From Streptomyces spiramyceticus (GTDB lineage Bacteria; Actinomycetota; Actinomycetes; Streptomycetales; Streptomycetaceae): a stretch of DNA of 64,000 bases. This document shows positions 46,133-54,869 of the stretch, piece after piece. The stretch covers positions 1,426,001 through 1,490,000 of the forward strand of contig NZ_JARBAX010000002.1 of the NCBI RefSeq assembly GCF_028807635.1, written 5' to 3'. The notes beneath the pieces were generated by a model. That model made no database searches. It was not told where the DNA came from and saw only the letters and a program-made list of their open reading frames with translations. A program made the position numbers and the translations under genes. Each line of letters opens with the position of its first letter. Position 1 is the stretch's first letter.

Positions 46133-46321
46133 CGCCGGAGCACCGGCGGTTCCCCTGATCGGCAGCAGACGGCCGGGCAATCGGATGACGCGGGGCCGAC
46201 GGCGTCGTGGCGTGTTGGCGGCCGTTGCGGGCCGGACGTAGGAAGTGTGAGGGAGTCGGCCCGGGGTGGCGAAGCCCCGGGCGGCTCCCTCCGAGACGAG
46301 CAGACCTGGGGAAGACGCCGT

Positions 46322-46900
46322 ATGACAACTGCCCAAGACAACGATCTGGCCGGTCGCCGTGTCCTGGCGATCGTGACCAACTACGGCGTCGAGCACGACG
46401 AACTCGTCGTCCCCGTACAGCACCTGAGGGAAGCCGGCGCCGAGGTGGATGTGGCGGCCGTCTCGGCGGATCCGATCCAGACCCTCATCGGTGACAAGAA
46501 GCGGGGCGAGACCGTCGAGCCCACACTCACGCTGGCCGAGGCGGAGCCCTCCGCGTACGACATGCTGCTCGTACCCGGCGGCACGCAGAACGCCGACAGG
46601 CTGCGCCTGGACGACAAGGCGGTCGGCATTGTCCGTTCGTTCCAGTCTTCGGGGCGCCCGGTGGCGGCGATTTGCCACGGGCCGTGGGCACTGGTCGAGG
46701 CGGGGGTGCTGGAGGGCAAGACCCTGACCTCCTACGCCTCGCTCAAGACGGACATCAGCAACGCCGGCGGCAACTGGGTGGACAAGCCGGTCGTCAGCGA
46801 CGACTCCGGCGGGTGGGTACTCATCACCTCGCGCAGGCCCAGGGACATGGACCACTTCCTGCGGGAGATCGACGCGCTGTTCCGCGAAGATCACCCCTGA
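46322..46900 (+). CDS. DJ-1/PfpI family protein
   Basis: The 192-residue protein has the DJ-1/PfpI fold: RRVLAIVTNYGVEHDELVVP (12-31) with a buried Glu, MLLVPGGTQN, and the nucleophile elbow AICHGPWALV with C118-H119. Members are glyoxalases, deglycases or chaperone-like stress proteins. The long ATG-proximal gap from DUF6098 (189 bases) suggests its own promoter. The 3' end overlaps the leftward reductase gene by 10 bases. Confidence 0.9.
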   Translation: MTTAQDNDLAGRRVLAIVTNYGVEHDELVVPVQHLREAGAEVDVAAVSADPIQTLIGDKKRGETVEPTLTLAEAEPSAYDMLLVPGGTQNADRLRLDDKAVGIVRSFQSSGRPVAAICHGPWALVEAGVLEGKTLTSYASLKTDISNAGGNWVDKPVVSDDSGGWVLITSRRPRDMDHFLREIDALFREDHP

Positions 46901-47484
46901 TCGGATGCCTCCGTACGCCGGTACTCGGTACGCCGGTAATGGAGGAGGACGACCCCGTTGCCGAAGGTCCGGGTCTCGACGAGCCGGAGGTTGATCTTGG
47001 AGTCCGATCCCTGGAACAGCGGTTTGCCCCGTCCGATCAGGACCGGGTGTACGTAGATCCGGAACTCGTCGATCAGATCGCGCTCCATGAACGCCGCAGC
47101 GAGGTCGGCCCCGCCGAGCCCCATGTCTCCGCCGGGCTGCGCCTTGAGCGCCCTGATCTCCTCGACGTCGACGTCCCGGGCGATGGTCGTGTTCCAGTCG
47201 GCCCGCTCCAGGGTGCGGGAGAACACGACCTTGGGCATGTCCCGCCAGATACCGGCAAACTCGACCATGGCCGCAGTACTTGAGGGGTCGGAGTCTGCGG
47301 TCGGCCAGAAGTCGGCCATGAGCTCGTAGGTGACGCGTCCGTTCAGGAAGGCGCCCATCGACCTGGCTTGGTCGTTGAAGTGGCTGTGCAGTTCGTCGTC
47401 GACCATGTGCCAGTCGATCTGACGGTCCGGCCCCTCGATGAACCCGTCAAGGGACACCGACATCATCAGGACGATGTTCCTCAT
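46891..47484 (-). CDS. Dihydrofolate reductase family protein (RibD-C/YyaP-like)
   Basis: The 197-residue protein has MMSVSLDGFIEGPDRQIDWH, then GRVTYELMADFWPT, VVFSRTLERADWNTTI, GLGGADLAAAFMERDLIDEF and PVLIGRGKPLFQG. These are the hallmarks of the RibD C-terminal/DHFR-like fold used by small NADPH reductases in actinobacteria. The true substrate is unknown. ATG 47484 overlaps the stop codon of the upstream 99-residue protein as ATGA. Confidence 0.9.
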   Translation of the reverse strand: MRNIVLMMSVSLDGFIEGPDRQIDWHMVDDELHSHFNDQARSMGAFLNGRVTYELMADFWPTADSDPSSTAAMVEFAGIWRDMPKVVFSRTLERADWNTTIARDVDVEEIRALKAQPGGDMGLGGADLAAAFMERDLIDEFRIYVHPVLIGRGKPLFQGSDSKINLRLVETRTFGNGVVLLHYRRTEYRRTEASDQG

Positions 47485-47780
47485 TGCCTGGCCTGCGCGT
47501 CGGGTGCTTGCGTCGCGTCGTCCAGCTTCTCGCGGTGCAACAGGGCCGAACCGGCGAGGACCGCGCCGATCGCGAACGGGTCGCCGAAGACCGGCTTGGG
47601 GGTGGACGGGGGCCACACCGGCGGGTCGAACGGCAGATCGACAGCCGCAGAGGTCGCGGGGGCCGCGGGCTCCGCGGATTCCGGGCCACCGACGGTGCCG
47701 ACGCTCGGCGCCCGCAGGTCGGGTGCGGCGGCATCCAGGGTCGGGGGTCGATGCTTGCGCATGGCCGGGTCGGTTGTCAT
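47481..47780 (-). CDS. Small hypothetical protein (99 aa), coupled to the reductase
   Basis: The protein starts at ATG 47780 and ends in the ATGA overlap with the reductase gene. It is Pro/Ala-rich and mostly disordered, with one short hydrophobic segment (GDPFAIGAVLAGSALLHREK) near the C-terminus. Third-position bias supports it. No family is recognised. The coupling suggests a small partner or leader protein of the reductase. Confidence 0.55.
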   Translation of the reverse strand: MTTDPAMRKHRPPTLDAAAPDLRAPSVGTVGGPESAEPAAPATSAAVDLPFDPPVWPPSTPKPVFGDPFAIGAVLAGSALLHREKLDDATQAPDAQARQ

Positions 47781-47921
47781 GGCGCGGCTCCGTTCGCCGA
47801 ACTGCCGGTGGCACCCACCGAGGGTTGCCGTGCGTCACTGCGGCGCACGCCTCGTTACATTGAACGGGCATTCCGCGCTACTGCGCCATCCGAGAACGGC
47901 AGACGAGGGTTCTGGGCCAAG

Positions 47922-48869
47922 TCAGGCCGACCGGCGCAGATACGCGTCTACGACCGTGGCGATCGCCTTGCAGTAGCGCACGATCCCCGGCGAACGCACC
48001 GGACAGGGCCGCGGCCGCTTCGTCGTCGGGGCGAGGCAGAAGTGCAGATGGTCGTCGCCACGGTGCAGCGTGGCAAGCCCACCGCTGCAGTCGCGTGCGC
48101 GGGCCCGTTCGTCGTCGTTGCAGGGCAGCCGCTGCGCCCAGGTGTAGCGGTCACCTGCCGGGCTCACCTGCCGGCCGGCGTCCGCCACCATGTCCCCGGA
48201 GGCGGCGGCCTGGGCCCGGTAGATGCCGTTGACGCGCCGGACCCGGTCCGGCGAGAAGGCGTCGGGCGCCTGCAGCACCCACACGATCCTGGGCCGTGGG
48301 ATCCCAACCTCGCGGGCCGCTGCCGCGATCTGCTCCGTGAGTGCCTTCGCGTCGGCCGCGTACCGGGTGTAGTAGCGCGAACCGCCGCCCTGGGGGATCG
48401 AGTCCATGCACGGCGTGTACGCCCAGGAGTTGCCCCAGAACTGGAGCACGACGACCCGCGGGCGCTGGGACTTGACCAGAGCAGCCGCCTTGTGGCGAGG
48501 CGGCACGAGAGAGTCGTACGGCCTGTCCGCCCGGTAGTCGCACAGCGTCGTACCGGAGTACGGCGCACGGTGTACGGTCGCGCGCCCGTCGGCGGAGATC
48601 CGGTCGGCCAGGACCAGCTGGTTCTCCATGGCGAGCGAGTCCCCGACGTACACCACGCGGGACTTCTTACGCGGCTGCTGCTGCGATTTCGACGGTGCCC
48701 CGGCGGGCGGGGCCGACCCGGACTCCACCGGCCGTGCGGCGGTCGACGTACCGGGAGGAGCAGGCGGGGGAGCGGCGGAGGAGTCGGAGGCGTCCGAGCA
48801 ACCGGTCACCCAGACCAGTGCCAGTGCCAGTGCCAGTGCGACGAAAACCGGGATCCGTCCGCGCCTCAC
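47922..48869 (-). CDS. SGNH/GDSL-type hydrolase lipoprotein
   Basis: The 315-residue protein starts at GTG 48869 after GGGAGGGAG. A signal with an Ala-Leu repeat ends in the lipobox VTGC (C24). A Ser/Pro linker (25-70) leads to the SGNH domain: block I VYVGDSLAMENQ (S78), VVLQFWGNSWAY (Asn), and the C-terminal His in HRGDDHLHFC (Asp and His). It would be a lipid-anchored esterase or acyltransferase-like enzyme on the outer face of the membrane. Similar proteins modify cell-wall polymers, but the substrate is not evident. Confidence 0.85.
   Translation of the reverse strand: MRRGRIPVFVALALALALVWVTGCSDASDSSAAPPPAPPGTSTAARPVESGSAPPAGAPSKSQQQPRKKSRVVYVGDSLAMENQLVLADRISADGRATVHRAPYSGTTLCDYRADRPYDSLVPPRHKAAALVKSQRPRVVVLQFWGNSWAYTPCMDSIPQGGGSRYYTRYAADAKALTEQIAAAAREVGIPRPRIVWVLQAPDAFSPDRVRRVNGIYRAQAAASGDMVADAGRQVSPAGDRYTWAQRLPCNDDERARARDCSGGLATLHRGDDHLHFCLAPTTKRPRPCPVRSPGIVRYCKAIATVVDAYLRRSA
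48815..48838 (-). repeat. 6-bp repeat coding the signal-peptide Ala-Leu tract
   Basis: CCAGTG is repeated four times (GCACTGGCACTG on the coding strand) and encodes the ALALALAL core of the lipoprotein signal peptide. Slippage would change the length of the hydrophobic core by two residues per unit. Confidence 0.75.
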
Positions 48870-49096
48870 AGTTGTCTCCCTCCCGCGCGGTGATGGGGCA
48901 CCACAGTGGCCCCGCGGGGCGCGGACGTCCAGACGCGTACGCGACAAATGCGGGAGCGTTGTACGTCGGCGGCAGCGCCTGAGTGATCACGCGCAGCAAT
49001 TCGCTCTGAACGCGACGTCCGCCCATTGCGTACTACCGGCTATCCGCGCCCCAGCGAGGCGCGGCGAAGGTCTCCGCGTCAACGACAGGAGCGGCA

Positions 49097-49504
49097 ATGA
49101 GTAATCGTGACGAGCCGATGATGCAAGGGCTTCCGGACGGCGGTGCTGAACTGTCCGTGGTGCTGCACCTCCGCTGGGACGACGTGGCCGCGCTCGGCCG
49201 GGAGGCGAGCCGGCTGGCCGTACAGAGCGGGGCGCCCGTCAGCCTCGACGAGGCTGCCAGCCACCGGCTCCGCACCTGGTCCACCGCGATGGCCAATGCG
49301 CCTGCCGACCGCAGCAACGACCGCAGCAAACCGGCCACCCTGAGCGCCACGACCACGACCACGGCCATCACCGGAACCGCGGCCGTGGACCGGGCCCGCC
49401 CGAGCGTGGGGCACTTGAGCGAGACGGCGTCACCGGGCGCGTCCATTCCGGCGCAGCCCGTCAGAGACGCACAGGTCAACGGGGTCACCAGCCGCAGCGC
49501 CTGA
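49097..49504 (+). CDS. Hypothetical protein (135 aa)
   Basis: AGGAGCGGCA precedes ATG 49097. The N-terminal half is well conserved in style (GAELSVVLHLRWDDVAALGR, then SLDEAASHRLRTW). The C-terminal half is Thr/Ala/Pro-rich (TLSATTTTTAITGTAAVDRA) and probably disordered. The opposite strand also has a long open frame, but its codon bias is worse. It is divergent from the SGNH lipoprotein with about 227 bases of shared promoter DNA. Function unknown. Confidence 0.55.
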   Translation: MSNRDEPMMQGLPDGGAELSVVLHLRWDDVAALGREASRLAVQSGAPVSLDEAASHRLRTWSTAMANAPADRSNDRSKPATLSATTTTTAITGTAAVDRARPSVGHLSETASPGASIPAQPVRDAQVNGVTSRSA

Positions 49505-49736
49505 CCGGCCAACACCCACACGCTCTCCGTCAACGCACCGTCGCCAAGCGTCGACCACGCGGGTCTGCGCCTGATCACATGTGGCGGGCGTTACGACAAG
49601 TCGGAGCGGTATTACCCCGACAACGTGGCCGTGTTCGCACGCCTTACCGAAAGAGCGTGTAGGCGTGCCGTGCCCCGGCCGGGCAGCTCGTCGCGGACGT
49701 GCCCGGCCGGCACTCACCGGGCGGCGAAGTCGTGGT

Positions 49737-50108
49737 TCAGGTGCCTGCCGGTTTGGCGTAGTCCCCGAAGCCGACCCAGTCCAGGGCCACGCACGGCTCG
49801 TCGCCGACCACCCAGGCGTCGTGGCCCGGCTTGATGTCCATGAAGTCGCCCGGCCCGAACTCTCCGGTCTCCCCGTCGTCCATGGTGACCTTCATCCGGC
49901 CGCTCACGACGTAACCGGTGTGGGCGGCCTGGCAGCTGTCGGTTCCCGCGATGGGCTTGATGTGCTTGGACCACTGCCAGCCCGGCTCGAACACCGCCCG
50001 GCCCACCGGGCCGCGGTCTGTGGTGATCAAATCGAGCCTGCCCTTGCCCTCCTTGAACGGACGGGTCTCGTCCGCGGAGTCGAAGTTCCTGCTCACGATT
50101 CCGGCCAT
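49737..50108 (-). CDS. Cupin domain protein
   Basis: The 123-residue protein has cupin motif 1 in CQAAHTGYVVSGRMKVTMDD and motif 2 in FGPGDFMDIKPGHDAWVVGD, which form a small beta barrel. GGGAGG sits 9 bases before ATG 50108. Only one His is found in each metal-binding motif, so metal binding is uncertain. The sequence upstream in this frame (to 50915) overlaps the PI-PLC-like gene and is not coding. Confidence 0.85.
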   Translation of the reverse strand: MAGIVSRNFDSADETRPFKEGKGRLDLITTDRGPVGRAVFEPGWQWSKHIKPIAGTDSCQAAHTGYVVSGRMKVTMDDGETGEFGPGDFMDIKPGHDAWVVGDEPCVALDWVGFGDYAKPAGT

Positions 50109-50215
50109 GATCATCCGCCTCCCGGCGGGGTGAGCGTACGTGCCCCGAGTCCATTTCCAGCCTACGTTCCCGGGTGTCGCCCCGCTCCCGGAGGTGACTG
50201 CCCGGAACGGCTCCT

Positions 50216-51112
50216 TCATGCCCCCTGGGCGCCCTGCCCGGGGTTGTGCCGGATGAGGGACTCCACCAGTCCCGGCCGGGTGTTGGGGAAGTCCATCGGC
50301 ACCACACCGAGCCCCTTCCAGCCGCCCGCCTCCGCGCCGTCGAGGAAGCCGTGCACTCTGGGGTTGAGCCGGTCGGAGTTCCAGCGGGGCGGCAGCAGTG
50401 CCGACGTACTGACGTAGTTGAGGAAGAGCTTTCCGGGCTGCTGGGCGGCTTTGCGGAAATGGGCTTCGATCTTGGGGAACTTGGCGCCCGGCTCGGCCAT
50501 GTAGTCGTCCTGGATGTCGAAGAGCGCCGAGTCCCCGTACCGGACGCCGGGCAGCCCTCCGTTGTCGGCGAGCAGAACTATCCTGCCTCTGGCCTGCCCC
50601 AGCGTCGGCAGACCCGCGTCGATACGGAAGACCGGCCGCCAGCCTTTCGCGTCGAGGTAGAGGTCGAAGATCCGGCGGAACTCGGCGTCGGCCGCCTCGG
50701 AGTACTCCTGCTTGACACGCATCAGGACGGTTTCGGTGGGGCGGGCCCGCAGGAAGTCCTGGCAGGCGATGAGCACATCGCCGAACATCAGGTTCTGGTA
50801 GTACGCGCCGTGGTGGATGGCGAAGGAGTCGCCGATGGCCCGGCATCGTACGTCCAGGAAGCGGATGCCACTGTTCAACTGCTCGGCGACGGAGGTGTTC
50901 TGGCACGCCACCCAAGGTCCGCCGACGCGCGCGCCCGAGTCGTGGGTGCCGGGGATGGTCAGCCGCTGCACTGGGGTGGAGTCGTCGAGGCCCGCCATCC
51001 AGTCCTGTACGGAGAGCGTCTGCGGCGCCGCGGCTGCGCTCGGTAAGCCCAGCAGGGCGGTCGCGGAGAGCGCCGTCGCACCTGTGAGAAAGGTTCGCCG
51101 GTCCACACTCAT
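50216..51112 (-). CDS. Secreted phosphatidylinositol-specific phospholipase C-like protein
   Basis: The 298-residue protein has a Tat-type signal (MSVDRRTFLTGATALS, hydrophobic to about 29, AAAAP). The PI-PLC X domain has the catalytic His pair: H57 in TIPGTHDSGAR and H100/H101 in SFAIHHGAYYQ. FLDVRCRAIGD lies between, and the C-terminal barrel strands include RIVLLADNGGLPG and LFLNYVSTS. It would cleave the inositol-phosphate head of phosphatidylinositol or a related wall-linked lipid outside the cell. Export in folded form fits the Tat signal. Confidence 0.9.
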   Translation of the reverse strand: MSVDRRTFLTGATALSATALLGLPSAAAAPQTLSVQDWMAGLDDSTPVQRLTIPGTHDSGARVGGPWVACQNTSVAEQLNSGIRFLDVRCRAIGDSFAIHHGAYYQNLMFGDVLIACQDFLRARPTETVLMRVKQEYSEAADAEFRRIFDLYLDAKGWRPVFRIDAGLPTLGQARGRIVLLADNGGLPGVRYGDSALFDIQDDYMAEPGAKFPKIEAHFRKAAQQPGKLFLNYVSTSALLPPRWNSDRLNPRVHGFLDGAEAGGWKGLGVVPMDFPNTRPGLVESLIRHNPGQGAQGA

Positions 51113-51268
51113 GAGCCCGTCCCCTCGGCCGCCCGATCGGCCTTGGGATTATGACGTGGACAGGTCACATTTGGTAGTGCCCGGCGTGCCCGGACTCGCC
51201 GCGTGGTTCCACCCGCCCCGTGTCGGGCGTTCCCGCGAGGCGACCCGGGCCGGGAGCGGTGCGGCTGC

Positions 51269-52480
51269 TCAGCGCAGGGAACTGAGCCTGCGCCACTGCT
51301 TGAAGCTCAGGTTCCAGTCGCCGTACCCATTGCCGGTCGCGACCGTGGCACTGCGCGATCCGGTGACCTCGACGATGTCACCGGGGACGGACCGTTTGTA
51401 GAACCACTTGCCGTTCGCACCGGACATCCCCACGCAGCCGTGGCTCTTGTTGACCCGGCCGAAGTAGCCCTTGCCTTCGTTCCACGGGGCGGCGTGGACA
51501 TAAGTGCCCGAGGTCGTCAGATGGACGGCCCACGGCACGTTTTTGTCGTACGGGTCGTCGATATTGACCGATTCGGACGTCATACGGACGAGGCGCTGCT
51601 TGCCGAGGACGACCATCGTGCCGTTCCAGGTCGGGTACCGCGGCTCGCCGCCAGATATGGGGATGACCTTGGCCTTCTTGCCGTCCTCGAACACCGTCAT
51701 CGTGTGTTTGAGCAGGTCCACTTCCGAAATCCGGGCGGTTCCGGTGGTGAAGGTGGTGCTGACGTCGCGCCGCAGGTGGCGGCCGCCGGTGTCCACGCCG
51801 CTGAGCTCGGCACGCATCGTCACCTTGGTGCCCTTGGCCCAGTAGTGCCTGGGTCTCCAGTCCACCCGCTCGGTGCCGGTCAGCGGGTCGCGGGTCCAGC
51901 CCCACGAGCCCTCGGTCTTCGGGGTGGTGGTGACCGACAGCCGCCGCTCGACCGCCGCCCTGTCCCGGACAGGCGCGTCGAAGGCGATCGACACGGGCTG
52001 CCCGACGCCGACGACCGCGCCGTTGGAGGGCGTGACGGTCACGCCGTTGACCTGCTTGGGGGCCCTCGTGCGGAACGTGCTCCGGGTACGGGTCGTGCCG
52101 CCGGCCGCGTTGGTGGCGGTGGCCTCGACGACGTACGCAGTGTCGGGCGTCATCGTGCGGTCGGACTGCCAGGTGCGCCTGGCATTCTTCCAGGTGCCGG
52201 TCACCTGGACGCCCTCGTCCCCGGCGGGCTTGACCTCGACGGATGTCAGCGTTCCGCGGTCGGTTACCACCTTGACGGTGTGCCCGGGATCCACTGGACC
52301 GGTCCCGGTGCCGGCGGGCGAGATGGTGATGCGGGCCCGCGCTGTGTCGGTGACCGCCGCGTCCGGCTCCCGGTTCTTCGTATCCGCGGCGTCCGACGAC
52401 TGACACCCCGTCACCAGCACAAGACCGAGGAGTGGAACTGTCAGAACGCGCAGACGGCGCCGACGGCGTGTGGTGATCAA
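51269..52480 (-). CDS. L,D-transpeptidase lipoprotein with Ig-like domains
   Basis: The 403-residue protein starts at TTG 52480 (AAGGAG four bases before it). A basic, hydrophobic signal ends at lipobox VTGC (C26). Two Ig-like domains (about 50-260) precede the YkuD catalytic domain (about 270-390) with GTYVHAAPWNEGKGYFG and the active-site Cys in NKSHGCVGMSGANGKWFYKR. Such enzymes make 3-3 cross-links in peptidoglycan. The layout matches the LdtMt2-type enzymes of actinobacteria. It is transcribed after the upstream secreted-protein gene, but a strong hairpin separates them. Confidence 0.92.
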   Translation of the reverse strand: MITTRRRRRLRVLTVPLLGLVLVTGCQSSDAADTKNREPDAAVTDTARARITISPAGTGTGPVDPGHTVKVVTDRGTLTSVEVKPAGDEGVQVTGTWKNARRTWQSDRTMTPDTAYVVEATATNAAGGTTRTRSTFRTRAPKQVNGVTVTPSNGAVVGVGQPVSIAFDAPVRDRAAVERRLSVTTTPKTEGSWGWTRDPLTGTERVDWRPRHYWAKGTKVTMRAELSGVDTGGRHLRRDVSTTFTTGTARISEVDLLKHTMTVFEDGKKAKVIPISGGEPRYPTWNGTMVVLGKQRLVRMTSESVNIDDPYDKNVPWAVHLTTSGTYVHAAPWNEGKGYFGRVNKSHGCVGMSGANGKWFYKRSVPGDIVEVTGSRSATVATGNGYGDWNLSFKQWRRLSSLR

Positions 52481-52536
52481 TGGACTCCTTCTGCGAGTGG
52501 TGAGGGTGGGCGGCCCATCGCGGGCCCGGGCTACGC

Positions 52537-52573
52537 GGGGCGGCGCGCTGCGGTCCGTACAGCGCGCCGCCCC
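52537..52573 (-). terminator. Strong hairpin after the secreted-protein gene
   Basis: GGGGCGGCGCGCTG and CAGCGCGCCGCCCC form a perfect 14-bp stem with a 9-base loop, 9 bases past the stop codon of the leftward 211-residue gene. It is the strongest stem-loop I see in the window and a convincing factor-independent type terminator without a T-tract. Confidence 0.75.
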
Positions 52574-52581
52574 TGGGCGTA

Positions 52582-53217
52582 TCAGCGGTAGAGATTCTTC
52601 ACCGCGGTACGGGTGGTTGCCTTGAAGCCCTTCAGCGGGGCGTCCTCCAGGTCGCCCAGGCGGCCCCACTGCACGTAGGTGACGGTGCGTCCGTCGCGGC
52701 CCACGGAGAACAAGTTGATGTCGGTGCTGCCGACCTCGCGGTCCTCGGTGTCGAGGCTGTAGACGTATGCGCCCTCCTCCACCGCCAGCCTGCCGTGGTA
52801 GACGCTGCTCGCCTGCGTGGTGGGGTACTGCTGCTCGATGCGCCCGGCGCACGTGGCGAGTGCCCGGCGCAGTGTGGTGACTGTCTCGGCGGCCTTCGCG
52901 GTGGACGTGGCGACCGTGGTGATCTGCAGGCCTCCGGTGTCCAGTTCGGTACGGAACATACGGTGGCTGGTGCCCTTGCCCGGCAGGGCACCCGGAGCGC
53001 AGAACACGCCCCCTTCCGGCAGGCCCTTGGTGACCCTCCCGGCCGTCCACGGTGTCGAGGAGGCGGGCATCTGTGCGGCGTTGAGGAACACCGGAGAGGG
53101 GGACGGGGAGGGGGACAGGGTGGCCGGGGCCGCGGTGGCCGGGGTGAGCGGGGCGGCGCTCAGGGCGAGGCCGACGGCGGTGAAGGTGGTGGCGAGCGTG
53201 GTACGGAATGCAGGCAT
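52582..53217 (-). CDS. Secreted hypothetical protein (211 aa)
   Basis: ATG 53217 begins a typical signal peptide (MPAFRTTLATTFTAVGLALS, cut near ATAAP). The mature protein resembles extracellular sensor-like domains (MPASSTPWTAGRVTKGLPEG, FCAPGALPGKGTSHRMFRTE). A two-Cys pattern (C74 and C123) could form a disulfide. No enzyme motif is seen. It is divergent from the XRE/TM protein gene with 180 bases between, so the two may be co-regulated. Confidence 0.75.
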   Translation of the reverse strand: MPAFRTTLATTFTAVGLALSAAPLTPATAAPATLSPSPSPSPVFLNAAQMPASSTPWTAGRVTKGLPEGGVFCAPGALPGKGTSHRMFRTELDTGGLQITTVATSTAKAAETVTTLRRALATCAGRIEQQYPTTQASSVYHGRLAVEEGAYVYSLDTEDREVGSTDINLFSVGRDGRTVTYVQWGRLGDLEDAPLKGFKATTRTAVKNLYR

Positions 53218-53397
53218 GGACGGAATATCCCCCGTTGCGGTGGTTGATGAAGACATTGATCAGCTTTGGCAGGTGAAGCCGACCAGCGCAATGCCAACGC
53301 GGCCGTACGGGACGGTGGAACCATTCCACCCCCACTGACGTGGGGATATGCGGGTGGGGTGGAATGCGGCCCGGAATGGCTGAGGGGCGGGGGACGG

Positions 53398-54813
53398 ATG
53401 AGCACGTCGAGGGAAGCCGAAGTCGAGCTGTTCGCGGAGCAGGTGCGAGGGCTCAAGGAACGCTCGGGCCGGAGCTACGGGGCCTTGGCGCGACGCCTGG
53501 GCGTGAGCGCGTCGACACTGCACCGGTACGGCTCGGGCGAGGCGGTACCAGCGCACTTCGCGCCGGTCGAACGGCTGGCACGGCTGTGCGGGGCGCCACC
53601 GCAGGAGCTGCTCGAATTGCACCGACTGTGGATCCTGGCGGACGCGACCCGGCGCCCGCAGACCATCCGGAAGGCGGCCGCTACGGCGGCGGCTTCGACG
53701 CCGCCCTCTGAGACGTCGGTGCCGACGGCGTCGGTGCCCACGAGCTCGGCCCATACGGCGTCGGCCCGTACGCCGTCGGTGCCCACGAGCTCGGTGCACA
53801 CGGCGTCGGCCCACGCGGCGTCGGCCTCCAGGACGTCAGAACTCACGACGCACGAACCCGCCAGTCCGCCCCGCCGACCGCGACGCCTGCGCAAGGTGGT
53901 TCTTGCCGCGGCTGCGGTTGTCGCCGTCGCCTCCGGGCTCGCCGCGCTGGCCCTTGCGGGGCCGGGGTCCGGAGCTGCGGACGACCGCCGTTCCGCCGCC
54001 TCCGTCGAGGGGGTCGGCGACGACCGAACGGGACCACCGCCGCCCGGCAGCCCCACCGCACACCCGAGCAAGTCCGGCAGCCCCAAGGCGTCAACCAGCG
54101 CGCCCCCGCGCCGGAACCCCGCGAGAAGCACGCCGCCCAGCACAGAGAAGCGCGTGCCCACGGGCGGCGCAACAGGCCCCGCCGTCCCGTTCACCTGGAC
54201 CGCCGACTCCGACGTCTGGCAGAGCGGCTGCAACCACAACTACCTGATCAACCGCAGCCCGGACCAGGTCCCTCCGCCACCCGTGGAACAGGACGCCAAG
54301 CAGTGGGCGCGCTCCCTCGGCGCACTGCACGGCGGCGACACCAATGTGCGTATCTCCCTCCAGGGCACCTCCGAGAAGACGGTGGTGCTTGAGGCACTTC
54401 GCGTGCGCGTCACCGAGCGCGCTGTGCCTGCCAAGCGGAACGTCTACGGGATGAACAACGGCTGCGGCGGCGCACTCAGCCCGCGCTACATCGACGTGAA
54501 CCTCGACGCCCCGCGCCCCGTCGCCCGCTCCGTCGCGGGTTTCGACGGTGTGGCCGGAACCCGGATCCCCGCGGTTTCGTTCCCGTACACCGTGACGGCC
54601 TCAGACCCCGAGGTGCTGCTGGTGACCTCCAGGACGGTCAACTGCGACTGCTACTGGTACCTGGAGCTGGAGTGGAGCAGCGGTGCGCGCTCGGGCACGG
54701 TCCGGATCAGCGACAGCGGACAACCCTTCCGCACCAGCGGCACCAAGGGAATGCCGCGCTACGAGTACGCCGCCACCGACCGCCGCTGGATCACCAGCCA
54801 GGATCGCGGGTAG
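53398..54813 (+). CDS. Membrane-anchored XRE-family protein with extracytoplasmic domain
   Basis: The 471-residue protein starts with an XRE HTH (about 8-66: LKERSGRSYGALARRLGVSA, TLHRYGSGEAVP). A Ser/Thr/Ala-rich linker (about 95-150) is coded by DNA repeats. A single TM helix (about 166-188, VVLAAAAVVAVASGLAALAL) leads to a Pro-rich stretch and a C-terminal outer domain (about 280-471) with four or more cysteines (SGCNHNYLIN, MNNGCGGAL, NCDCYWYLELEW). It can link an outside signal to DNA binding. GGGGGACGG precedes ATG 53398. Confidence 0.87.
   Translation: MSTSREAEVELFAEQVRGLKERSGRSYGALARRLGVSASTLHRYGSGEAVPAHFAPVERLARLCGAPPQELLELHRLWILADATRRPQTIRKAAATAAASTPPSETSVPTASVPTSSAHTASARTPSVPTSSVHTASAHAASASRTSELTTHEPASPPRRPRRLRKVVLAAAAVVAVASGLAALALAGPGSGAADDRRSAASVEGVGDDRTGPPPPGSPTAHPSKSGSPKASTSAPPRRNPARSTPPSTEKRVPTGGATGPAVPFTWTADSDVWQSGCNHNYLINRSPDQVPPPPVEQDAKQWARSLGALHGGDTNVRISLQGTSEKTVVLEALRVRVTERAVPAKRNVYGMNNGCGGALSPRYIDVNLDAPRPVARSVAGFDGVAGTRIPAVSFPYTVTASDPEVLLVTSRTVNCDCYWYLELEWSSGARSGTVRISDSGQPFRTSGTKGMPRYEYAATDRRWITSQDRG
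53722..53830 (+). repeat. Imperfect tandem repeats in the XRE/TM linker
   Basis: Segments such as GCGTCGGTGCCCACGAGCTC recur in this stretch, encoding serial TASVPTSSAHTAS-type motifs. The periods are near 18 and 48-54 bases and imperfect. It is a low-complexity linker between HTH and membrane anchor. Confidence 0.6.
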
Positions 54814-54869
54814 CTGACCAGGATCAGTCGGCGCACTGCCCGACACGCCTCCGTAAGCGATGCTGCGAG

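Noticed and set aside
49033..49578. A 181-residue frame on the minus strand opposite the 135-aa gene
   Set aside because: It has no ribosome site and weaker codon bias than the + strand frame, which has AGGAG before ATG.
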